Below, piece by piece: positions 1 through 5,044 of a stretch of DNA of 7,212 bases; position 1 is the stretch's first letter; each line of letters starts with the position of its first letter. The stretch is from contig SKKS01000415.1 of the NCBI GenBank assembly GCA_007123625.1, forward strand, positions 1 to 7,212, in the 5' to 3' direction. The translations under genes and the position numbers were made by a program. The stretch is from Paracoccaceae bacterium. GTDB lineage: Bacteria > Pseudomonadota > Alphaproteobacteria > Rhodobacterales > Rhodobacteraceae. The notes beneath the pieces were generated by a model. The model did not search any database and was not told the DNA's origin. It saw only the letters and a program-made list of their open reading frames with translations.

Positions 1-869
1 ACGATGCCTACAACTTTCCCGTGGTGCGCGAAGCGCTTGGCGGAGGGCGGCAATACGGGTTCAAGTCCGGGCTGGACCGCGCGGGCGGGCAACTGGGGGT
101 CAAGGCGGGCGGCTATTTCCCGGGCAATGCCGACAAGGGCATGATCAACCACCAGTCGACGGTGTTCCTGTTCGACCCGGATACGGGCGTGCTGCAGGCC
201 GCGGTGGGCGGGAATCTGCTGACGGCGCTGCGCACGGCGGCGGCATCGGCAGTATCGATCGCACATCTGGCCCGCAAGGACGCCAAGGTGCTGGGCATGA
301 TCGGCGCGGGGCATCAGTCGGCGTTCCAGATGCGCGCCGCAGTCCGGCAGCGCCGCTTCGAAAAGGTCGTCGGCTGGAATTACCACCCCGACATGCTGCC
401 GCGGCTGGCGCAGACCGCCGAAGAGCTTGGCCTGCCGTTCGAGGCTGTGAGCCTTGATGAACTGGGCGCGCAGGCGGATGTGATCGTGTCGATCACCTCG
501 TCCGACGCGGCGTCGCTGTTGGATGCGCACGTGCGCCCCGGCACGCATATTGCCTGCATGGGCACCGACACCAAGGGCAAGCAGGAACTGGAGCCCACGA
601 TCCTGACGCGCGCGGCCGTGTTCACCGACGAAGTGGCGCAGGCCGTCAGCATCGGCGAATGCCAACACGCAGTGGCGCAAGGGCTGCTCACTGAGGCCGA
701 CATCACCGCCATCGGCGCAGTCATCAACCGTGCACATCCGGGGCGTACTTCGGATGACCAGATCACGGTGTTCGACGGCACCGGCGTTGGCCTGCAGGAT
801 ATTGCCGTAGCAGCCAAGGCGGTGGACCTGGCGCGCGAAAAGGGGCTGGCGCAAGAGGTTGTGCTTTAA
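1..869 (+). CDS. bhcD: Ornithine cyclodeaminase/mu-crystallin family protein, probable iminosuccinate reductase BhcD (5' truncated)
   Basis: The reading frame is open from position 3, ahead of the first GTG at 21, so the gene starts left of the window; the TAA stop is at 867-869. About 289 residues are visible, against roughly 310-330 for the family, so only a short N-terminus is missing. Family marks are the YGFKSG segment, PGN and NHQSTV segments, the RTAAASA motif, the nucleotide-binding GMIGAGHQ loop (about 291-320), GTDTKGKQEL (the region holding the catalytic Asp in ornithine cyclodeaminase), and the C-terminal FDGTGVGLQDIA. BhcD reduces iminosuccinate to aspartate with NADH, the last step of the beta-hydroxyaspartate cycle, which assimilates glyoxylate/glycolate in Paracoccus and many marine Rhodobacterales. 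I favour BhcD over ectoine-utilisation EutC or true ornithine cyclodeaminase because NHQSTV, GAGHQ and GTDTKGKQE match my memory of BhcD; no alignment was run. In known clusters bhcD follows bhcA, bhcB and bhcC, and a terminator right after this gene fits an operon end. Family membership is near certain; the specific role is moderately supported. Confidence 0.7.
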   Translation, partial: DAYNFPVVREALGGGRQYGFKSGLDRAGGQLGVKAGGYFPGNADKGMINHQSTVFLFDPDTGVLQAAVGGNLLTALRTAAASAVSIAHLARKDAKVLGMIGAGHQSAFQMRAAVRQRRFEKVVGWNYHPDMLPRLAQTAEELGLPFEAVSLDELGAQADVIVSITSSDAASLLDAHVRPGTHIACMGTDTKGKQELEPTILTRAAVFTDEVAQAVSIGECQHAVAQGLLTEADITAIGAVINRAHPGRTSDDQITVFDGTGVGLQDIAVAAKAVDLAREKGLAQEVVL

Positions 870-895
870 ACTTCGCAGGCGTAGCCATGTCCGGC

Positions 896-923
896 ACGGG
901 CGGCCCGGCGCCGCCCGTTTTCT
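896..923 (+). terminator. Rho-independent terminator after bhcD
   Basis: A perfect stem is formed by ACGGGCGGC (896-904) and GCCGCCCGT (910-918) with a 5-nt CCGGC loop. It runs directly into TTTTCT (918-923). It lies 27 nt after the bhcD stop and is the classic intrinsic terminator form. The U tract is short (four T), so read-through into the downstream gene is possible. Its 3' arm and T tract are also the first unit of the 16-bp tandem repeat. Confidence 0.8.
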
Positions 924-976
924 GTGGGGCCCGTTTTCTTTGGGGCCGAATATCTGTGGGGCCCGTTTTCCGTGGA
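913..976 (+). repeat. Four tandem copies of a 16-bp unit between terminator and RBS
   Basis: The units are exactly adjacent: 913-928 GCCCGTTTTCTGTGGG, 929-944 GCCCGTTTTCTTTGGG, 945-960 GCCGAATATCTGTGGG and 961-976 GCCCGTTTTCCGTGGA. Relative to unit 1, unit 2 has one change, unit 4 has two, and unit 3 has four clustered at unit positions 4-8. A 16-nt period is not a multiple of three, so the array is not built as a coding repeat. Two junctions create the palindrome GGGCCC (927-932 and 959-964), which can pair across the array in RNA. The last unit ends inside the Shine-Dalgarno of the GAPDH gene. Function is unknown; it may be a leader structure, a repeated protein site, or replication slippage. 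Confidence 0.9.
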
Positions 977-979
977 GGA
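974..979 (+). promoter_or_regulatory. Shine-Dalgarno GGAGGA of the GAPDH gene
   Basis: GGAGGA lies 7 nt before the ATG at 987. It decides the start: the frame is also open upstream from a GTG at 924, but that GTG has no comparable ribosome binding site, and the conserved protein begins at 987. Its first three bases belong to the last 16-bp repeat unit. Confidence 0.85.
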
Positions 980-986
980 ACGCACA

Positions 987-1976
987 ATGACCGTCACGGT
1001 CGCGATCAACGGTTTCGGGCGGATCGGACGGACGGTGCTACGCGCCTGGCTGCGCGGTGACTGGCCAGATGTTGAAATTGTGGCAGTGAACGACATAGCG
1101 AGCCCCGAGGACTGCGCGTATTTGTTCGAATATGATAGCGTGTTCGGCCCCTGGCATGGCGCGGTGACGCTGGAACGCCACGACTTGGTGATCGACGGGC
1201 GGCGGCTGCGGCTGACCCATGCCGCCGATCTGTCCGAGCTCGACCTTGCCGGTGTCGACCTGGTGATGGAATGCACCGGCCGTGCTGACCGGACCGAAGT
1301 GGCGCGCCGGGGCATCCGAGCGGGCGCACGCCGCGTACTGATCTCGGGGCCGTCCGAGGCCGCCGAGGTGACTGTGGTGCTGGGCGCGAACGAAGGCGAC
1401 CTGCGCCCGGAGCACGCCCTGATCTCGAACGCGTCATGCACCACCAACGCGCTGGCGCCGCTGGCGCGTGTGCTCGACGATGCGTTCGGGATCGAAACCG
1501 GATGGATGACCACCATCCATTGCTACACCGGCAGCCAGCCCACGGTGGATGCCCCGCGCGGCGATCCCGCGCGCTCGCGCGCGGCGGCGCTGTCTATGGT
1601 GCCGACCACCACCAGCGCGCAGCGCCTTCTGGGGCGGGTGCTGCCGCATCTGGATGGGCGGCTGGAAGCCGCGGCGGTGCGTGTACCGGTGGCCAGCGTG
1701 TCGGCCATCGACCTGACCTTCGTTCCGCACCGCAAGGCCGAGGTGGCAGAGGTCAACGCCCTGTTGCGCGCGGCGGGGGGCGTCATCGGCTGGACCGATC
1801 GCCCGCTGGTGTCCACCGACCTGCGCGCGCGTCCTGAAAGCGTGGTCATGGCCCTGCCTGAAACACGGATCACCGATGGCGGTCTGTTGCGGGTGTTTGG
1901 CTGGTATGACAACGAATGGGGCTTCTCATGCCGGATGCTGGATGTGGCGGCAAGAATACGTTCACGTTGTGATTGA
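987..1976 (+). CDS. gap: Glyceraldehyde-3-phosphate dehydrogenase family protein (type I; GAPDH or erythrose-4-phosphate dehydrogenase)
   Basis: The 329-aa protein has the usual length of a type I GAPDH. Visible marks are the Rossmann motif NGFGRIGR (residues 8-15), Asp36 after the second strand (cofactor ribose contact, NAD-type), the active-site SNASCTTN with Cys151, His178 in TIHCYTG, Arg232 in AVRVP, and the C-terminal WYDNEWGF from residue 306. The family oxidises an aldose phosphate through a thiohemiacetal on the Cys, in the cytoplasm. Two features depart from textbook GapA. The phosphate loop, usually STGAAK-like, reads TTTSAQR, with Ser210 where Gly is expected. The C-terminal third (EAAAVRVP, SAIDL, TRITDGGLLRV, DNEWGF..RMLD) resembles Epd in style. 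The gene may therefore be a second GAPDH paralogue or an E4P dehydrogenase supplying pyridoxal phosphate synthesis. It is probably transcribed alone or by read-through past the upstream terminator. No clear terminator follows it before the cold-shock gene. Family assignment is secure; substrate is not. Confidence 0.93.
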   Translation: MTVTVAINGFGRIGRTVLRAWLRGDWPDVEIVAVNDIASPEDCAYLFEYDSVFGPWHGAVTLERHDLVIDGRRLRLTHAADLSELDLAGVDLVMECTGRADRTEVARRGIRAGARRVLISGPSEAAEVTVVLGANEGDLRPEHALISNASCTTNALAPLARVLDDAFGIETGWMTTIHCYTGSQPTVDAPRGDPARSRAAALSMVPTTTSAQRLLGRVLPHLDGRLEAAAVRVPVASVSAIDLTFVPHRKAEVAEVNALLRAAGGVIGWTDRPLVSTDLRARPESVVMALPETRITDGGLLRVFGWYDNEWGFSCRMLDVAARIRSRCD

Positions 1977-1978
1977 AC

Positions 1979-2008
1979 TTGCGCAAAGGCAGAAAATCTG
2001 CGCATACT
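1979..2008 (+). promoter_or_regulatory. Possible promoter of the cold-shock gene
   Basis: TTGCGC (1979-1984) and CATACT (2003-2008) are separated by 18 nt. The -10 candidate matches the sigma-70 consensus at four of six positions; the -35 is poor. It starts three bases past the GAPDH stop. Use of this promoter would give a leader of about 120 nt, in line with the long leaders of csp genes. The call is weak. Confidence 0.3.
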
Positions 2009-2087
2009 TCATCCGCGACGTTATCCCTATCGACGACTGTTTTCGGCTATCGCCTACAGTGACTTCGATCTTGCGCTGACGGGCCGG

Positions 2088-2110
2088 GCTGCCGCACTTC
2101 CGCGGGCAGC
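2088..2110 (+). other. Hairpin in the csp leader, just upstream of the RBS
   Basis: GCTGCCGC (2088-2095) pairs with GCGGGCAGC (2102-2110), giving an 8-bp stem with one bulged G and a 6-nt loop. It ends 10 nt before the AGGAG ribosome binding site, leaving that site single-stranded. No T tract follows, so it is not a terminator. It could be part of a temperature-responsive csp leader, but the sequence alone shows only that the stem is possible. Confidence 0.45.
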
Positions 2111-2120
2111 ACATGAAAAC

Positions 2121-2125
2121 AGGAG
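2121..2125 (+). promoter_or_regulatory. Shine-Dalgarno AGGAG of csp
   Basis: AGGAG sits 8 nt before the ATG at 2134. An in-frame ATG at 2113 would put this site inside the coding sequence and would add seven residues not seen in CspA-family proteins, so 2134 is the chosen start. Confidence 0.8.
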
Positions 2126-2133
2126 TGATCACG

Positions 2134-2340
2134 ATGGCTACTGGCACCGTGAAATGGTTCAACGCCACCAAAGGCTTCGGCTTTATCCAGCCCGATGGTG
2201 GATCCAAGGACGTGTTCGTGCACATTTCGGCAGTGGAACGCGCTGGCTTGCGTGGCCTTGACGACGGTCAGAAAGTGACCTTCGACATGGAAGTCGGCCG
2301 TGATGGCCGTCAGTCGGCAAGCAACCTGTCGCTCGCCTGA
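2134..2340 (+). CDS. CspA-family cold-shock protein
   Basis: The 68-aa protein is a single cold-shock (OB-fold) domain and nothing else, the normal size for the family. It begins MATGTVKWFN and carries RNP1 as KGFGFI (residues 13-18) and RNP2 as VFVHI (27-31), the surface aromatics that bind single-stranded RNA and DNA. These proteins act in the cytoplasm as RNA chaperones that melt secondary structure and act as antiterminators; some are cold-induced and others are constitutive or growth-phase genes. Which type this is cannot be told from the protein. A 157-nt gap upstream with a possible promoter and a hairpin, and a strong terminator 39 nt downstream, indicate a monocistronic unit. The genome probably holds several csp paralogues, so no specific letter is assigned. 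Confidence 0.97.
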   Translation: MATGTVKWFNATKGFGFIQPDGGSKDVFVHISAVERAGLRGLDDGQKVTFDMEVGRDGRQSASNLSLA

Positions 2341-2379
2341 GCCGGGTCTGCCCGCAAGGGCCACTTGAACGACATCGCC

Positions 2380-2415
2380 AAGCCGCCCGTTATTCGGGCG
2401 GCTTTCTTCATTTTT
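2380..2415 (+). terminator. Strong Rho-independent terminator after csp
   Basis: AAGCCGCCCG (2380-2389) and CGGGCGGCTT (2395-2404) form a perfect 10-bp stem with a 5-nt TTATT loop. A T-rich tail to 2415 follows (TTTCTTCATTTTT from 2403). It cleanly separates csp from the downstream glucosylglycerol genes. Confidence 0.92.
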
Positions 2416-2488
2416 GCGCAAATTTTAAGCACATCCTGTGAATGCCCGGCTTACGGACGGGCAATCGACCTGGAAAAGCGCCTCTGAT

Positions 2489-2517
2489 TTGACCATTCGG
2501 CCCCTGCGCCCCATGTT
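2489..2517 (+). promoter_or_regulatory. Possible promoter of the ggpP-ggpS unit
   Basis: TTGACC (2489-2494) is followed after 17 nt by CATGTT (2512-2517). The -35 matches sigma-70 consensus well; the -10 matches three of six positions, including the key A2 and T6. Transcription would begin near 2524, ahead of the ATG candidates at 2545 and 2563. A hairpin with a 9-nt loop (2443-2448 with 2458-2463) lies upstream, without a T tract and of unknown role. A second perfect TTGACA at 2533-2538 has no -10 at a proper distance. Confidence 0.35.
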
Positions 2518-2562
2518 GGCGTGATGCGAGATTTGACATATCAGATGGAGCGACACCGCGAC

Positions 2563-3318
2563 ATGGTCAGCGGTGCCAAAATGGTGCTTGCCACCGATCT
2601 GGACGGCACGTTTCTGGGCGGGACGCAGGCAGACCGGGCGCGGCTTTATGACTGGCTGCGCGCCAATGCGGGCGATGTGGCGCTGTTCTTCGTCACCGGA
2701 CGCGACCCCGGCGCGATCGCCGAGATCTGCGCACCCGGCTTCGTTCCGGCGCCGGTTTTTGTCATCGGCGACGTCGGCACCACCATCGCAACCTTTGACG
2801 GTGCGACGGTGCGCCCGATCCCGCTGCTTGAGGACGAAATCGCCACCACCTGGGGCGACCGCGCCGAAGCGCTGCGCGCGGCCATCGCCGGAATTCCCGG
2901 CTTGCGCGAACAGGACACGCCCTTTCGCTACAGGCTGTCCTATCACTATGACGCCAGTTTTGATCGTGCGCGGGTCGCGCATCTGCCGGAACTGGGAGTT
3001 GATGTCCTGATTTCGCACGGGCGTTTCGTCGATATCCTGCCGCGCGGGATCAGCAAGGGGCCGTCGCTGCTGCGTTTGCTGGAGTATCTGGCGCTGGACC
3101 GCGACCGCGTACTTGTGGCGGGCGACACGCTCAACGACCTCTCCATGTTCCAGACCGGCTTGCTCGGGGCCGTCGTGGGCGGGGCCGAAGCCGAGCTGCT
3201 TGAAGCCGTTGCCCCCCTGCCCCGCGCCCATGTCTGCACGGGCGTCGGCGCAGCCGGGATCATCGAGGCCATCCATGCCCACGGGCTGCACCCGGAACCA
3301 CCGGAGCTGACATCATGA
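2563..3318 (+). CDS. ggpP: HAD-IIB family phosphatase, probable glucosylglycerol-3-phosphate phosphatase
   Basis: The product is a cytoplasmic sugar-phosphate phosphatase of the HAD superfamily. From the chosen start it has 251 residues. Motif I is DLDGTFLGG with nucleophile Asp12 and acid/base Asp14, motif II is Thr45 in FVTGRD, motif III is Lys165 in GISKG, and motif IV is GDTLND with Asp188 and Asp192 for Mg2+. The cap is of the C2 (IIB) kind shared by sucrose-, trehalose- and glucosylglycerol-phosphate phosphatases, so the fold alone does not give the substrate. The partner does: the next gene overlaps by 4 nt (ATGA) and reads as GgpS, so the likely reaction is release of phosphate from glucosylglycerol 3-phosphate. 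The start is uncertain. The frame is open from GTG 2521, with ATGs at 2524, 2545, 2563 and 2581. I chose 2563 because it has a distant GGAG (2547-2550) and leaves the usual short lead before motif I; 2581 is also possible. OtsB is the alternative function. Confidence 0.72.
   Translation: MVSGAKMVLATDLDGTFLGGTQADRARLYDWLRANAGDVALFFVTGRDPGAIAEICAPGFVPAPVFVIGDVGTTIATFDGATVRPIPLLEDEIATTWGDRAEALRAAIAGIPGLREQDTPFRYRLSYHYDASFDRARVAHLPELGVDVLISHGRFVDILPRGISKGPSLLRLLEYLALDRDRVLVAGDTLNDLSMFQTGLLGAVVGGAEAELLEAVAPLPRAHVCTGVGAAGIIEAIHAHGLHPEPPELTS
3303..3306 (+). promoter_or_regulatory. Shine-Dalgarno GGAG of ggpS, inside the 3' end of ggpP
   Basis: GGAG lies 8 nt before the ATG at 3315, within the last codons of the phosphatase gene. 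The ATGA overlap of start and stop codons (3315-3318) indicates translational coupling, so the two enzymes would be made in proportion. Confidence 0.75.
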
Positions 3319-4826
3319 AATCCGACCTTGTCATCGTCTATCACCGCCAGCCCTACGAGGAAGTCGAAGTCGACGGCCGCGTGGAATACCGCGAACATTC
3401 CAGCCCCAACGGAATCGTCCCCACGATGAAGGGGTTCTTCGGCAAGGTGCAGCGCGGCGCCTGGGTCGCCTGGAAACTGGCCGAGGACAGCTCTGCGCCG
3501 GGGTTCGAGCCGGTGATCGAGATATCGGACAGTTTCGGCACCTATGATGTCAGCCGATTGCCGCTGACCGAAGAACAGGTGCACAGCTTCTATCATGTGA
3601 CTTCGAAAGAGGCATTCTGGCCCATCCTTCACGGGTTCAAGGAGCGCTATAACTACGATCCTGTGGACTGGCCCACCTTTCGCAGCGTGAACTGGGCCTT
3701 TGCCGAAGCCGCCGCCGAACAGGCGACCGACGACGCCGTGATCTGGGTGCATGACTACAACCTGTGGCTGGTTCCCGGCTATCTGCGCCAACTCAAGCCA
3801 AACGCCACGATCTGTTTCTTTCACCACACGCCGTTTCCGGGCCCGGACATGTTCAACGTCCTGCCCTGGCGCGAAGAAATCATCGAATCGCTGTTGCAGT
3901 GCGATTCGGTCGGCTTCCATATCCCGCGCTATGCACAGAACTTTGCCGCCGTCGCGCGGTCCGTGACTGCCGCGCGGGTGGTCGAGGATCAGGACACACC
4001 CGCCGAAATGCTGCAACGCGGGGTGGCGCTGAACGATCGGGTGATGCCGCTGGTGCTGGAACACGAAGGGCGCCGCGTGGCGGTCCATACCAATCCGGTG
4101 GGGGTCAATTTCGCGCATGTGGAGCATCTGGCCGCAAGCGAAGACGTCGCGGCCAAGGTGCGCGAAATCCGCGCCTCGCTGGACGGGGGGCAATTGGTAC
4201 TTGCGGTGTCGCGCACCGATTACACCAAGGGCAACATCGAACAGCTGGAAACCTTCGAGCGGCTGCTCGAGCGCCGCCCCGAACTGCGTGGCAAGGTGCG
4301 ACTCATGCTGGTTTCGGTGGGTGCGAACCGCAACATGACCGCTTATCAGGAGGTGCAGGCCCGGATCGAAGAACTTACCGGGCGCATCAACGGCGCCTAT
4401 GGCAGTTTCGAATGGCAGCCCGTGGCCCTGATCGGTCAGGCCATCCCGCTGGCGGATCTGGTGGCCTATTACGCCGCCGCCGATGTGGCAACGATCACGC
4501 CTTTGGCGGACGGGCTGAACCTGGTGGCCAGCGAATTCTGCGCGGCCCGCAAGGGCGACCTGCCCGGAGCGCTGATCCTGTCGGAATTCGCGGGATGCGC
4601 GGTGCTTCTGGACGGCGCAATCCCGGTCAATCCGTTCTCGAACGGATCGATGGACAGCGCGCTGGACCAGGCGCTTGCGATGGATCCCAAAGAAGCAGAG
4701 GCGCGCATGAAAGCGCTGCGAACGTCGGTGAAGCGGTGGGACATAACCGCGTGGACGGACCGGCAACTGTCGCATTTCACCACCCTGCGCAACGCCCGCC
4801 GCACCGCAGCAATCGCCGCCGCCTGA
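3315..4826 (+). CDS. ggpS: Glucosylglycerol-phosphate synthase (GT20 family)
   Basis: The 503-aa cytoplasmic retaining glycosyltransferase is expected to join ADP-glucose and glycerol 3-phosphate into glucosylglycerol 3-phosphate, the committed step of the compatible solute glucosylglycerol. GT20 landmarks are WVHDYN (His146, Asp147), FFHHTPFP (His170/171), the donor-phosphate pair Arg300 and Lys305 in SRTDYTKG, and the nucleotide-sugar loop TPLADGLNLVASE with Asp399 and Glu407, spaced as in OtsA. It differs from OtsA in ways that match GgpS. The N-terminus reads VIVYHRQPYEEV and SPNGIVPTMKGFF instead of the OtsA VSNR and GGL segments; FYHVTSKEAFWPILHGF and GFHIPRYAQNF are GgpS-like; and the length is near 500, against about 460-475 for OtsA. 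These comparisons come from memory of cyanobacterial GgpS, not from an alignment. It follows the phosphatase with a 4-nt overlap. No convincing terminator follows. Trehalose-phosphate synthase is the main alternative. Confidence 0.85.
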   Translation: MKSDLVIVYHRQPYEEVEVDGRVEYREHSSPNGIVPTMKGFFGKVQRGAWVAWKLAEDSSAPGFEPVIEISDSFGTYDVSRLPLTEEQVHSFYHVTSKEAFWPILHGFKERYNYDPVDWPTFRSVNWAFAEAAAEQATDDAVIWVHDYNLWLVPGYLRQLKPNATICFFHHTPFPGPDMFNVLPWREEIIESLLQCDSVGFHIPRYAQNFAAVARSVTAARVVEDQDTPAEMLQRGVALNDRVMPLVLEHEGRRVAVHTNPVGVNFAHVEHLAASEDVAAKVREIRASLDGGQLVLAVSRTDYTKGNIEQLETFERLLERRPELRGKVRLMLVSVGANRNMTAYQEVQARIEELTGRINGAYGSFEWQPVALIGQAIPLADLVAYYAAADVATITPLADGLNLVASEFCAARKGDLPGALILSEFAGCAVLLDGAIPVNPFSNGSMDSALDQALAMDPKEAEARMKALRTSVKRWDITAWTDRQLSHFTTLRNARRTAAIAAA

Positions 4827-4944
4827 GCACCACCGCCCCGGGAATCGGCAAGCATACGGGGCATTCGGCTTTACAACACCGGCCCGATTCGTGAAGTTGC
4901 GCGCGATCAATCGGACGCGATTCTGCGCGTTTCGGTCGGTTCGT

Positions 4945-4972
4945 CTTGACTCGGGTTGGTGGGATGTAGAAT
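4945..4972 (+). promoter_or_regulatory. Probable promoter of the mrp operon
   Basis: CTTGAC (4945-4950), the form of -35 box common in alphaproteobacteria, is followed after 16 nt by TAGAAT (4967-4972), which matches five of six bases of the -10 consensus. Transcription would start near 4979 and give a leader of about 65 nt. The gap around it (4827-5044, 218 nt) holds no gene I can support. A short inverted repeat AATCG/CGATT (4909-4922) lies just upstream and could be an operator, but at 5 bp it may be chance. Confidence 0.5.
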
Positions 4973-5044
4973 TAAGTATACCAGCCATTCCGACCCCTAC
5001 GCAACGCCCAGGCGGGCACGAAACAGAACGGATACGCGCCAGTC

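Noticed and set aside
924..986. A 21-residue N-terminal extension of the GAPDH protein starting at GTG 924.
   Set aside because: It is encoded by the 16-bp repeat array, has no ribosome binding site of its own, and precedes a start at 987 that has a good GGAGGA and the normal family N-terminus.
2533..2538. A perfect TTGACA as the -35 box for the ggp unit.
   Set aside because: No -10-like sequence appears 15-19 nt downstream, and transcription would begin at or after the preferred start codon.
2425..3291. A 288-codon minus-strand frame opposite the phosphatase gene.
   Set aside because: It shadows conserved HAD motifs on the + strand and has no recognisable domain.
4835..4862. A possible terminator after ggpS: GCCCCG pairing with CGGGGC across a 16-nt loop.
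   Set aside because: The stem is only 6 bp, the loop is large and no T tract follows, so termination here is not supported.
2946..4988. A 680-codon open frame on the minus strand opposite ggpP/ggpS.
   Set aside because: It is antisense to two well-recognised genes, its translation is rich in Arg, Gly, His and Gln without any domain, and long antisense frames are expected where GC at third codon positions is high.
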